Assembly: GCA_963806045.1 (NCBI GenBank)
Contig: CAWDWP010000002.1
Coordinates: 1 to 64,000, forward strand
Reading direction: 5' to 3'
Source of the DNA: DATCHW01 sp963806045
GTDB taxonomy: Bacteria > Bacteroidota > Ignavibacteria > Tepidaquicellales > Tepidaquicellaceae
Length of the DNA stretch: 64,000 bases
Shown here: piece by piece, positions 25,113-34,419 of the stretch
Position numbering within the stretch: position 1 is the stretch's first letter
How the letters are laid out: each line of letters starts with the position of its first letter
The notes under the pieces: model-generated
The model's database searches: none
Told to the model about the DNA's origin: nothing
Seen by the model: the letters and a program-made list of their open reading frames with translations, nothing else
Made by a program: the position numbers and the translations under genes

Positions 25113-26858
25113 ATGAAAAAGTTATTTTCCATTCTGTTCACAGCTTCATTGATTTTAACCCTATGTTATAATTTATCAATTTCCCAGTCAACGTGGCAGA
25201 TAGTCGGTAGCGGAACTTATGAGAATTTAAATGGAATAAGTTTTCCAAGCATTAATACAGGTTACATTGCAGGTAACATGGGAAAAGTATTAAAAACTAC
25301 TAACCTTGGATATAATTGGTTTTCAATGACATTTCCTTCAAACGGTGATAATTATTACGTGTATTTTACTAATACAATTACCGGTTTTGTTAGTAATCAG
25401 GGGGGATTATATAAAACGATTGATGGAGGTAACAATTGGAATTTACTGGTATTGCCTTCCGCTTATACAGTTACCTCAATGCATTTTTCTTCTGCGAATA
25501 CAGGTTGGCTTGGGAATTCTTACGGCAATATTTTAAAATCTGTTGATGCAGGAAATAACTGGACATCAATGGCTACAATGCCGGGCTATAATTCAAAAGT
25601 ATTTTTTGTTAATGATTTTACAGGTTGGGGAGTAGATTCTTACGGATATGTTTACAAGACTACAAATGCAGGTTCTACCTTTGCTTCAAAACGTATTTCT
25701 TATGGTGCTCTGAATGAAGTTTATTTTGCTACATCAACCATTGGAATGATTGCAGGGGATAGCGGTAGGGTTTTCAAGACCGTTAATGGCGGCGTCAACT
25801 GGAATGTATTAAATACGGGAGTGAATAATAATTTGAAAAGCATTTATCTTGTTAATCCAAATATTGCATTTGTATTGGGTGATGAGGGTATAATATTAGA
25901 AACAAATAATGGCGGTAATTTATGGCAAGTGCAAAATATAAATTCCAATAATCTAAATAAGATAGCATTTCCTTCCTCCACTTCTCAGGGATGGGTAGTA
26001 GGCGATGTGGGAACTCTTGCGAAAAAAGTTGACCAGTCTAATGTTTGCATCGGAACCGGAAATATTGTTATGGGGTATCCTTTTTACACATATTATGAAG
26101 ATTCACGAACAGATATGCTCTATCTTTCAAGTGAAATTATTGCCGGTGGTGTAAATTCGACAGGTGCAATTACAAAAATTGGATTCCAGGTAGATTCTGC
26201 AAGTAGTCAGGTTATGCATGGCTTCACAATTAAAATGCAAAATACGGCTCAGTCTTCCTTAACCGGGTTTGTAACAACAAATTGGACGACTGTCTGGACC
26301 GGAGACTATACTGTTCCGGGTATAGGCTGGCAAAATATAATATTGCAAAATCCATTTGTTTATACTTCAGGTAGTAATTTGTTGATTGAAATATGTTATA
26401 ATAATTCTTCCTGGACTGCTAATTCTTTTGTGCGCTCATCTAATCATCCCGGTATGACATATCACGGACATCAGGATTTACCAAACGGGGATGGGTGTAT
26501 CGATATTACAACCGGAATTTTAAGTGATGCTAGGCCAAACATTTGCATGGATGTTAATGTAGTTACGAGTGAACACAATATTAATAATGTAGTTAAAGAT
26601 TTTAAATTATATCAGAACTATCCGAATCCATTTAATCCTACTACAAATATAAAATATGATTTACCGAAGAATGGATTTGTGAAACTTGTTGTCTTAGATA
26701 TACTCGGGAGAGAAATAGCAACATTAATAAACGAACAACTAGCACCAGGTACATACTCCATTGACTGGAACGCATCTCAATATCCCAGCGGAGTTTATTT
26801 TTATAGATTAATTACGGATAGATTCAGCGATACGAAGAAAATGTTGTTAATCAAATAG
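25113..26858 (+). CDS. Secreted YCF48/BNR-like propeller protein with type IX sorting domain
   Basis: This 581-residue exported protein has a signal peptide (residues 1-24, ending SIS). Residues about 30-310 contain repeats such as TTNLGYNWFSM, TIDGGNNWNLL, SVDAGNNWTSM, TVNGGVNWNVL and TNNGGNLWQV. These resemble the YCF48/HCF136-type propeller, used widely in secreted Bacteroidota proteins. Residues about 320-480 form another beta domain. The last about 85 residues are a type IX (Por) sorting domain: YQNYPNPFNPTT, then LDILGREIATLINEQLAPGTY, then SGVYFYRL and the basic end KKMLLIK. Unlike its four upstream neighbours, it uses the type IX sorting domain rather than the dockerin-like cassette. 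A terminator follows. Confidence 0.88.
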   Translation: MKKLFSILFTASLILTLCYNLSISQSTWQIVGSGTYENLNGISFPSINTGYIAGNMGKVLKTTNLGYNWFSMTFPSNGDNYYVYFTNTITGFVSNQGGLYKTIDGGNNWNLLVLPSAYTVTSMHFSSANTGWLGNSYGNILKSVDAGNNWTSMATMPGYNSKVFFVNDFTGWGVDSYGYVYKTTNAGSTFASKRISYGALNEVYFATSTIGMIAGDSGRVFKTVNGGVNWNVLNTGVNNNLKSIYLVNPNIAFVLGDEGIILETNNGGNLWQVQNINSNNLNKIAFPSSTSQGWVVGDVGTLAKKVDQSNVCIGTGNIVMGYPFYTYYEDSRTDMLYLSSEIIAGGVNSTGAITKIGFQVDSASSQVMHGFTIKMQNTAQSSLTGFVTTNWTTVWTGDYTVPGIGWQNIILQNPFVYTSGSNLLIEICYNNSSWTANSFVRSSNHPGMTYHGHQDLPNGDGCIDITTGILSDARPNICMDVNVVTSEHNINNVVKDFKLYQNYPNPFNPTTNIKYDLPKNGFVKLVVLDILGREIATLINEQLAPGTYSIDWNASQYPSGVYFYRLITDRFSDTKKMLLIK

Positions 26859-26880
26859 AAATTCGTTTGTTATGAATTTT

Positions 26881-26913
26881 AAAAGCCGGGGGTTTTACTT
26901 CCGGCTTTTTTTT
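26881..26913. terminator. Bidirectional rho-independent terminator
   Basis: AAAAGCCGG and CCGGCTTTTTTT flank a 13-base loop between two convergent genes. The A run upstream and T run downstream would let it serve both strands: the sorting-domain gene on plus and the aromatic operon on minus. Confidence 0.85.
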
Positions 26914-26935
26914 AATACGAATAATCAGAAATTAA

Positions 26936-28138
26936 TTATAATAACTCTATTATAGAAGCAATTCCCTGACCGACACCAATGCACATTGTAGCAAGTCCGG
27001 TTTTACTTTTTCTTTTTTCCATTTCGTTTAGTAATGTAACAATAATCCTTGAGCCGCTGTTGCCAAGAGGATGACCTAATGCTATCGCTCCTCCGTTTAC
27101 ATTTACAACTGCTTTATCTAATCCAAGCTCTTTTATGCAAGCAAGGCTTTGAGATGCGAAAGCTTCATTCAGTTCAATCAAATCAATATTATCCAATTTC
27201 AGATTTGCACGGGCTAAGGCTTTTTGAGTAGAAGGAACAGGACCGAGCCCCATAAATGCCGGATCTACTCCTACAGCCGCTGAAGAAATATATCTTGCCC
27301 TTGGTTTCAAATTATACTTTTTAACAAAATTTTCAGAAGCTATCATAATTAAACTTGCACCATCATTTATTCCGCTGGAATTTCCTGCCGTTACAGTACC
27401 ATTTTTTCTGAATGCCGGGTTTAGTTTAGAAAGCTTTTCAATCGTTGTATCAAATTTGGGAAATTCATCGGTATCAAATATATGCGTTTCCTTTTTAGAT
27501 TTTATTTCGACGGGTATAATTTCATTTTTAAACTTACCCGTTTCAATTGCTGACTTTGCTTTCATTTGAGAATCAAAAGCAAATTCATCCTGTTGTTCTC
27601 TTGATATCTTATATTTTTCTGCAACATTCTCAGCAGTTTCACCCATAGAAAACGGATAATGTCTTTTTGCAAGTTCAGGATTTGTAAATCTCCATCCAAT
27701 AGTTGTATCGAATACTTCAGACTTTCTGCCATATGGCTCGCTGTTTTTAGCCATTACGAAAGGTGCCCTGGTCATGGATTCAACACCTCCTGTAAGATAG
27801 CATTCTCCTTCAGCGTTTCTAATTGCTCTTGCTCCATCAATAAAAGCCTGCATTCCTGAACCGCAAAGCCGGTTGACAGTTACTCCGCCAACATTTAAAG
27901 GTAAACCTGAAAGTAATACACACATCCGTGCAACATTCCTGTTCTCTTCTCCTGCACCATTGGCATTTCCGAGAATTACATCTTCAATTTCTTCTAAAGG
28001 AATTTTATCTTTAAAATTTCTTTCTACAATTGCCTTAATAAGCAATGATACCATATCATCAGGACGAACGTCTTTCAATGTTCCCGCAAATTTTCCGATT
28101 GGGGTTCTGATTGCATCTATAATAAATACATCTTTCAT
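26936..28138 (-). CDS. Acetyl-CoA acyltransferase (thiolase)
   Basis: This 400-residue thiolase catalyses CoA-dependent cleavage of 3-oxoacyl-CoA. The nucleophile cysteine lies in RLCGSGMQAF, the catalytic His in GGAIALGHPLGNSG and the second Cys in CIGVGQG. The motif NEAFASQSLA is also present. It is the last gene of the long minus-strand benzoyl-CoA operon, 21 bases after the hydroxyacyl-CoA dehydrogenase/hydratase fusion. The likely substrate is 3-oxopimelyl-CoA, giving glutaryl-CoA and acetyl-CoA. That substrate is inferred from the context. Confidence 0.92.
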   Translation of the reverse strand: MKDVFIIDAIRTPIGKFAGTLKDVRPDDMVSLLIKAIVERNFKDKIPLEEIEDVILGNANGAGEENRNVARMCVLLSGLPLNVGGVTVNRLCGSGMQAFIDGARAIRNAEGECYLTGGVESMTRAPFVMAKNSEPYGRKSEVFDTTIGWRFTNPELAKRHYPFSMGETAENVAEKYKISREQQDEFAFDSQMKAKSAIETGKFKNEIIPVEIKSKKETHIFDTDEFPKFDTTIEKLSKLNPAFRKNGTVTAGNSSGINDGASLIMIASENFVKKYNLKPRARYISSAAVGVDPAFMGLGPVPSTQKALARANLKLDNIDLIELNEAFASQSLACIKELGLDKAVVNVNGGAIALGHPLGNSGSRIIVTLLNEMEKRKSKTGLATMCIGVGQGIASIIELL

Positions 28139-28159
28139 TGTGTGTATAATTTAATAATT

Positions 28160-30157
28160 TCAGTTTCCCTGAAATTGAACTTTTTTTCCGATAGAGCTTA
28201 AGCCAAGCAATGCATCATTAGTTGAAAAAATATAAATAAGATGTTCTAACTCTGATGCTGTTCCTTTCTCTTCGTTTATTAATTTTTCTGCAGTGTATAA
28301 TGCAAGAGGCGCTTTTTGTTTTAATTTACCGTGTATTTTTGCTGTTGTTTCGGATAATTCAGAAGGAGAAATATCTAAAAGTTCTTTGACGGAATATTTT
28401 TCGAATAAACCGGATATTAGCGAATATTTTTCAGCTAACGATTTCTGGGGTGAAATAAAATTTTCTGGACTTATTTTACCATCGAATAAATCAAAAATCT
28501 GATTCGGTAAAATTATACCATCTATCAAACCAATCTTTAATGCTTCTTCTGCATTTAACATATTACCTGTATAAATCAAATACTTTGTAAGCGGTTTACC
28601 GATTCTTTTTTGTGTCCTCTGTGTCCCTCCTAGACCGGGATATATTCCGATTCCTGTTTCGGGAAAGGCAAAAACAGAATCCGGAAATGCAAGAATTATA
28701 TCCGAGCACAATGCAAGTTCCAATCCTCCGCCGAGTGTCAGACCATTTATGACGGAAATAATTTTCTTTTCCGAATTATCAACTTTATCAAAAACTTTCT
28801 GTCCGTATTCAGTAAACTTAAATATTTTTTCAAAAGATTTTGCTTTTATATTTTCGATGAAAAACTTTATATCGGCACCCGCAACAAATGCTTTTCCGCT
28901 TCCGGTTATAAATATATTTTCTATTTCGGGACTTTTTTCCGCAATTGAAAATTTTTGTTCAATCTCCTTGACAATATTTTCGTTAAGAGCATTCATATCT
29001 TCCGGTTTTGACAATGTTAAAACAGCATTTTTATCTGCGATATTTACAGAAATATACTCCATTGACCAGAATTTACTGCTTATTGATTGCGGAATATCTT
29101 CCTCGTAATGAAGACAAATATTATATATCAAATCTTTCACATTTGCTTCACCGAGATTATTCATTAGTTCAATAGGACCCCGCCGCCATCTTAAACCGAT
29201 TCGTGCCCCCCGGTTTATTTCTATTGCACCGCAGACTTTTTCGTCAAGTAGTTGACTGCATACAAAAAACACCATACCCAGCATTCTATTCTTTATAATT
29301 TCAAAAGTTCCGGATTCAATTTCTTCGTCTGATTCAATAATATCCCAGGGTTCGTTTATTTCTGTCTGCTTTCTCAATAATTCTGATACCTTGTAAGCAT
29401 TTCCGAATCTTTCGAGTGTTTTCTGCGAATGATAAGCAATCGGTACACCGGTTGCATTCATAAGTGCAAACGGTCCCAGACCTATTGAAAATACTTTTTC
29501 GCAAACTTTATCTATCTGATAAGGTGTTGCAATATTTTCTTCAAATAATTTTACTGCTTCGTTAAGCCATGGTACAAAGAATCGATTTACAACGAAGCCG
29601 TAAGAATCTTTACATGTAATCTGGTCTTTACCTGAAAGAATACAAAAAAGTTCTGCTGATTTTATTGTATCTTCAGAAGTATGATTACCCGGTATGATTT
29701 CGACAAGGCGATTCTTGGCTGCGTGGTAGAAGTAATGCAATCCTATAAATCTTTCCGGATTAGAAACTGCATCAGCTAAATCAGATACCGAAAATGAAGA
29801 AGTGTTTGTTGCAATTATCACATCGGAGCTGACGACAGAATCAATCTCATTAAATAGTTTCTGTTTAACTTCAAAATCTTCAAATATAGCTTCGATTATA
29901 ATGTCACATTTTTTCAGTTCGTTGATATCTGTTGCAGGAATTATTTTTGATAAAATAGATTTCACTTTTTCTTCGGAAAATATTCTTCTTTCTATTCCTT
30001 CATTAAGCATTTCTGTAATATTTTGAAGACCACTTTTCACAAACCTTTCTTCACGGTCCAGCAAAATCACATTAAATCCTTCCTGTGCAAATTTTTGTGC
30101 TATTGCCGAGCCCATTTTCCCGGCTCCAATAACTCCGACTGTATTTATAATCTTCAT
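28160..30157 (-). CDS. 3-hydroxyacyl-CoA dehydrogenase / enoyl-CoA hydratase fusion
   Basis: This bifunctional beta-oxidation protein has 665 residues with the dehydrogenase first. Residues about 5-290 form the NAD-binding 3-hydroxyacyl-CoA dehydrogenase (VGVIGAGKMGSAIAQKFAQEG, then IATNTSSFSVSDLA, then FIGLHYFYHAAKNRLVEII). A second dehydrogenase C-domain precedes the hydratase at about 365-665, with the oxyanion-hole segments GKAFVAGADIKFF and GLTLGGGLELALCSD. This order is the reverse of FadB and FadJ. Glu and Gly positions of the hydratase site are present (FPETGIGIYPGLGGTQR). In this operon it should convert 3-hydroxypimelyl-CoA and its enoyl forms. It is followed by thiolase. Confidence 0.9.
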   Translation of the reverse strand: MKIINTVGVIGAGKMGSAIAQKFAQEGFNVILLDREERFVKSGLQNITEMLNEGIERRIFSEEKVKSILSKIIPATDINELKKCDIIIEAIFEDFEVKQKLFNEIDSVVSSDVIIATNTSSFSVSDLADAVSNPERFIGLHYFYHAAKNRLVEIIPGNHTSEDTIKSAELFCILSGKDQITCKDSYGFVVNRFFVPWLNEAVKLFEENIATPYQIDKVCEKVFSIGLGPFALMNATGVPIAYHSQKTLERFGNAYKVSELLRKQTEINEPWDIIESDEEIESGTFEIIKNRMLGMVFFVCSQLLDEKVCGAIEINRGARIGLRWRRGPIELMNNLGEANVKDLIYNICLHYEEDIPQSISSKFWSMEYISVNIADKNAVLTLSKPEDMNALNENIVKEIEQKFSIAEKSPEIENIFITGSGKAFVAGADIKFFIENIKAKSFEKIFKFTEYGQKVFDKVDNSEKKIISVINGLTLGGGLELALCSDIILAFPDSVFAFPETGIGIYPGLGGTQRTQKRIGKPLTKYLIYTGNMLNAEEALKIGLIDGIILPNQIFDLFDGKISPENFISPQKSLAEKYSLISGLFEKYSVKELLDISPSELSETTAKIHGKLKQKAPLALYTAEKLINEEKGTASELEHLIYIFSTNDALLGLSSIGKKVQFQGN

Positions 30158-30169
30158 ATTATACTAATA

Positions 30170-30943
30170 TTATTTGTTTTGCCATAATGGTTTCCTTTTT
30201 TCAAGAAAAGAATTAATTCCTTCATTTGCATCAAATGTTTCCATCAGTTCTGCTTTATAAATATTTTCCAGAAGCTTTAATTTGTTTTCCAGTATATGGT
30301 TAAACATTGTGCGTGACGCTTTCACTGCATAGCGTAAAGAGGAAGCACTTCTCGGTAAACAATATTTTTGTATATATTCGTCAACTTTTGAATTTAATTC
30401 CTCTTTGGTATCAAATACATCATTTATAAAACCTAACTGCTTACCTTCCTCTGCGGTTATTGTTTTGCCTGTAATTAGAAATTCTTCTGCCTTTGCATTT
30501 CCGATTTTCATCGGTAGTATAAGAGAAGCAGGTGGAGGAAAAACACCCAGAACAATTTCCGGCTGACCTAACTTTGCAGTTTTGTCAGCAAAGAGCATAT
30601 TACTAACCAGTGCAAGCTCCAAACCTCCGCCAAGACATTGTCCGGAAATTTTTGCAATTGATGGAATTCCCATTTCAATCATTGCATAAAATAAAGAATG
30701 GAATTGCTTTAGCATAGCAGCAGCGTTTTCTTTCTTATGCTCTTCTACGCTTGCTCCAAAGGAAAAATGGTCTCCCTCGCCTTCAAATGTAATTGTTTTT
30801 AAATCTGAATTACTTTTTATTTCGTTAAAAACGTTTAATAATTCTGCCATCATAATGCTGTCCAGCACATTCCCTTTAGGAGAATTCAAAACAATTTGTG
30901 CAACAGAATTATTTTGTAGATAATTTAATTTTATTTTATTCAT
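30170..30943 (-). CDS. dch: Cyclohexa-1,5-diene-1-carbonyl-CoA hydratase
   Basis: This crotonase-family enzyme adds water to the product of benzoyl-CoA reductase, giving 6-hydroxycyclohex-1-ene-1-carbonyl-CoA. At 257 residues it has family-typical length. The segment HFSFGASVEEHKKENAAAML followed by FHSLFYAMIEMGIPSIAKI is characteristic of Dch rather than ordinary enoyl-CoA hydratases. The oxyanion motif GQCLGGGLELAL and the product-site stretch GQPEIVLGVFPPPAS support it. It lies 14 bases after oah and directly before the hydroxyacyl-CoA dehydrogenase fusion, the order expected of a benzoyl-CoA pathway operon. Confidence 0.9.
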   Translation of the reverse strand: MNKIKLNYLQNNSVAQIVLNSPKGNVLDSIMMAELLNVFNEIKSNSDLKTITFEGEGDHFSFGASVEEHKKENAAAMLKQFHSLFYAMIEMGIPSIAKISGQCLGGGLELALVSNMLFADKTAKLGQPEIVLGVFPPPASLILPMKIGNAKAEEFLITGKTITAEEGKQLGFINDVFDTKEELNSKVDEYIQKYCLPRSASSLRYAVKASRTMFNHILENKLKLLENIYKAELMETFDANEGINSFLEKRKPLWQNK

Positions 30944-30957
30944 AAATATTCAATAAT

Positions 30958-32049
30958 TTATGTTTGATACGGGGGAGAAATGCTTTTTATTAAATCATCA
31001 TTCCATTCTTTGCCGTCTGCAAGTAACAAACGAAGTTTTACAAAATCAACTTCACGGTTATCCTTAGGTCCGTAGTTAAAAGCTCTGAAACCGGCTTTTG
31101 CTTCAGTCATCATATTCAATGCAAGCCATTCTCTGTTTGTTTCTTTGTTTTTATCCCAGTGTTCAAGTTTCTTCTGCCTTACTGCACCAATAGTTTTCAT
31201 AGTACAATTTGGGAAAGTTAAAAGTAATTTTAATACCAGATTATTAACTGCCTTATCAAGCAAAGATAAATCCATAGTTCCTTTTTCTACTAATGCTTTT
31301 GCCTTTTTATATTCATCACCTTTTTTAGTAGAACCATAAATTATTTTTCCGTCTTCACCAAGCCAGGTATCTGTATTTATGAGTGGGTTTGCAATGAAAT
31401 TTCCGTCTATTTTTAAGGCCGGAACAACTTCCGTGATGAGCCCATGCATTAAAGCCTGATATGCACTCCACGGTTCGCACAAAGTAAGCGACGACATCGC
31501 TTTTTCTATACCCACAAAGAGATGCAGAAAATCAGTCGCACCGCCAATGGGTGCGCTTCCGTGTTTTGGTCCGGCTTGCCCGAATCTTGCAAAATCCTGA
31601 GCAATTGTAAAATCACATGCCATTCCAATTTCCTGCCCGCCGCCTATACGCATTCCGTTTACTCTGCAGATTACAGGTTTCTCGCACATCAGAATTGAGG
31701 TTACCATATCATTAAACAATCTCATATATTGGCTGTATTCCGGGGGATTAGCTGAATAATATTCAGCATATTCTTTTGTATTGCCGCCTGTACAAAATGC
31801 TTTATCGCCTACTGAAGTAAAAACAACACAGACAACACTTCTGTCATTGGAAGCCTGCCTGAATGCAAGAATAATTTCTTTGATTGCAGCAGTTGTGTAG
31901 GAATTATATTGTTTCGGATTATTAAGAATAATCCATGCATTGAATAATCCTTTTATTTCATTTCCATCTTTGTCAAGGCAAGGCTTTTTTTCAAAAAGGA
32001 TTTCTTTGAAATCAATTGGAACCAGATCATGATTTTTTAATTCTGACAT
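30958..32049 (-). CDS. oah: 6-oxocyclohex-1-ene-1-carbonyl-CoA hydrolase
   Basis: This ring-opening hydrolase of the anaerobic benzoyl-CoA pathway makes 3-hydroxypimelyl-CoA. It is an unusually long crotonase-family protein (363 residues). Distinctive segments include NDRSVVCVVFTSVGDKAFCT with GGNTKEYAEYYS, then MRIGGGQEIGMACDFTIAQD and FGQAGPKHGSAPIGGATDF. These match Oah and are not found in standard hydratases. The gene lies between had and dch with 13- and 14-base gaps, so the three steps after ring reduction are encoded together. Confidence 0.92.
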   Translation of the reverse strand: MSELKNHDLVPIDFKEILFEKKPCLDKDGNEIKGLFNAWIILNNPKQYNSYTTAAIKEIILAFRQASNDRSVVCVVFTSVGDKAFCTGGNTKEYAEYYSANPPEYSQYMRLFNDMVTSILMCEKPVICRVNGMRIGGGQEIGMACDFTIAQDFARFGQAGPKHGSAPIGGATDFLHLFVGIEKAMSSLTLCEPWSAYQALMHGLITEVVPALKIDGNFIANPLINTDTWLGEDGKIIYGSTKKGDEYKKAKALVEKGTMDLSLLDKAVNNLVLKLLLTFPNCTMKTIGAVRQKKLEHWDKNKETNREWLALNMMTEAKAGFRAFNYGPKDNREVDFVKLRLLLADGKEWNDDLIKSISPPYQT

Positions 32050-32062
32050 AATATTTTAATAT

Positions 32063-33127
32063 TTAATTATTTTCAGGTATTAATATAGAACGTTTGTAGT
32101 ATTTATGCTCAAGAGTATTTTTGAATACTTCATTAATTTTTGAAAGAGGGAATGTTTGAATAAAAGGCTCTATCAATATTTTTTTTTCGGCTACTAAATT
32201 AAGTACCTCCGGATACAGTTCAGGTTTACATCCCCAGGTTCCGATTAGTTTTGAATCGAAAGCCATAAGGTTACTTAAGCGAACTTCGAGTTTATCGAGT
32301 GTGAAACCTACTATTGATACACTCGAAGCAAAAGTCATTAGATTGAATGCAAGTTCCTGACCTGCTTTTGTTCCGGACATTTCAAATATTTTCCAGCAAT
32401 ATGGGGAAACCCCTGCATTTTTAGAAATTTCTTTTACTTTTGTTTTAATTTCTTTTATATCTAATCCTTTAATATTAATAACATGTTCTATTCCCAAATC
32501 TTTTACAGATTGAAGTTTAACATCATCTATATCAAGCGCAAGTACAACACCACCGAATACTTTTGCAATTTGTGCTGCGTAAATTCCGATTCCTCCTACA
32601 CCTATTATTATTGCCAAATCGTTTTTTTCAAGTTCTGATTTTTTTACAACCTGATAAGGGGTTGATACTGCATCCGCAATCACAGCAAGATGTTCCAATG
32701 GAAATTTTGTTAATACTGAATCGGGAACCTCGCATAAATATTTCGAAGGAATTTTTATATGAGATGCAAATCCTCCGTTAAAATCATTACCCGGCATTTT
32801 CTGATTCTGGCAGATATTGCTTCGTCCGCGTTTGCATAAATCGCATTCTCCGCAAGGTAATACAGCGGGAATAATAACATTTTTATTAATCCATTTATCA
32901 CTTCCTTTTATTACCTTTCCGCTTATTTCGTGCCCGAGTGTAAGAGGTAAAGAATGTTTTGTTTTCACTCCATAATGCCAAAAGCTCAAATCTGTATGAC
33001 AAACCCCGCAGCCGGCAACTTTAACTAATACCTCAGAATCATTTAGTTCAGGAAAATCCTGTGTGTTTAATAAAAATTCCTTACCTTGCTCAGTCATTTG
33101 ATATGAATGCATTTTCATATTATTCAT
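32063..33127 (-). CDS. had: 6-hydroxycyclohex-1-ene-1-carbonyl-CoA dehydrogenase
   Basis: This zinc-dependent medium-chain alcohol dehydrogenase (354 residues) oxidises the hydroxy group left by Dch. The catalytic-zinc start is GCGVCHTDLSFWHYG, followed by TLGHEISG. The structural zinc cysteines are CGECDLCKRGRSNIC. The stretch QKMPGNDFNGGFASHIKIPS matches Had proteins of the benzoyl-CoA pathway. The nucleotide-binding motif is VGGIGIYAAQIAKV. The start is ATG at 33127, although an internal ATG nine bases later (MKMHSYQ) is also possible. The upstream neighbour is a broken thiolase gene, the downstream one oah. Confidence 0.9.
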   Translation of the reverse strand: MNNMKMHSYQMTEQGKEFLLNTQDFPELNDSEVLVKVAGCGVCHTDLSFWHYGVKTKHSLPLTLGHEISGKVIKGSDKWINKNVIIPAVLPCGECDLCKRGRSNICQNQKMPGNDFNGGFASHIKIPSKYLCEVPDSVLTKFPLEHLAVIADAVSTPYQVVKKSELEKNDLAIIIGVGGIGIYAAQIAKVFGGVVLALDIDDVKLQSVKDLGIEHVINIKGLDIKEIKTKVKEISKNAGVSPYCWKIFEMSGTKAGQELAFNLMTFASSVSIVGFTLDKLEVRLSNLMAFDSKLIGTWGCKPELYPEVLNLVAEKKILIEPFIQTFPLSKINEVFKNTLEHKYYKRSILIPENN

Positions 33128-33161
33128 CTTAAATTAAAAAATATTATATTTTACCCGAAGG

Positions 33162-34419
33162 TTACAAATTGCAATTTTCTAGTAATATTGCTGTTCCCTG
33201 TCCTCCTCCGATACAAGCAGAAACAATTCCGTATTTTACTTTACGTAAATTCATTTCCCTGGAAATTGTTAATGTTAAACGAATTCCTGATGCCGCAAGC
33301 GGATGACCGATAGCAATGCTTCCTCCGTTAACATTTACTTTGTTTCTGTCGAGGTTTAATTCTTTTTCGCAGGCAATATATTGTGCAGCAAAAGCTTCAT
33401 TTATTTCGAATAAGCCAATATCATCTATTTTCAATCCTGTAATTTCAAGAATAAGATCAATTGCAGGAACTGGTCCAATTCCCATATATTTTGGATCCAC
33501 ACCGCAGGATGCCGCTGCAATAACTTTGGATAATGGCTTGGACGCAGAGATTGAAGCAGAAGAACTAATGATTACCGACGCTGCACCATCTACTATTCCG
33601 CTTGAATTACCCGCAGTTTGTACTCCGTCTTTTGTAAATGCAGTTGGAAGTTTCTTTAATGATTCTAAAGTTGTTGCACCGTACATTTTCGTCAAAGTTA
33701 AAGTTCTCCGCATTTTTTGGTAATCTGACAACCCTGGTTTTCAATCCGTCAATTTCAAATTTTGTGAAGTTAATGAAAGATTTCACCGTCATAAAAACCA
33801 TTATTCCTCGCTTCAATGCTTTATCATGAGATTGTTTTGCAAATTCATCAACTTCAGCTCTTGAGATATTATATTTTTGAGCGAGATTTTCAGCTGTAAC
33901 TCCCATCGGGTAACCTGCAAGCAGTATCGTCAAGCGCTTCCCAGAGCATATCTTTGAATTCGGCTTTTCCGAGTGCATATCCCAATCTGTTTCCGAAACA
34001 AACCGTCGGAGCCAAAGTCATATTTTCAGTTCCGCAGCAAAGAACATTCTCGGCTTTGCCAAGTGTAATTTGTTCACTTGCCGTGACAATAGTTTCGAAT
34101 CCCGAGGCGCAAATTCTCTGCACCATCAGAGTCGGCACTTCCATTGCTACTCCGCTGTATAATGCATATATGCCTTGGCAGGAAATATGCGTCCGTCGAA
34201 GCCTGACCAATATTTGCAACTATAACCTGATGTATGATATCAGGATTTAAAGAGGTTTTTTCAAATGCACCTTTGCAGGCGTATATTCCCAAATCCGTTG
34301 GAGAGATTCTTCCGAGTGTTCCGCAAAATTTTCCGAAAGGTGTACCGTGCACCTCCTATGAGAAAAATATTGTCAAAAATTATTCCGACACCTTTTTTCT
34401 TATTATGATATGCTTTCAT
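33162..34419 (-). pseudogene. Second thiolase, broken by four single-base insertions
   Basis: Fragments in three frames together spell a full thiolase: ARTPFGKFCGTLGRISPTDLG, then VQRICASGFE with the nucleophile Cys, then GYPMGVTAENLAQKY, GNSSGIVDGA, NEAFAAQYIA and GGSIAIGHPLAASG ending ACIGGGQG. Extra bases near 34344, 34166, 33916 and 33705 each shift the frame by one. Removing them gives a span divisible by three (about 417 residues). The proper start is ATG at 34419, which overlaps the stop of the upstream gene as ATGA. All catalytic residues survive, so this looks like recent damage or sequencing error, not old decay. Role: beta-oxidation in the aromatic pathway. Confidence 0.8.
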
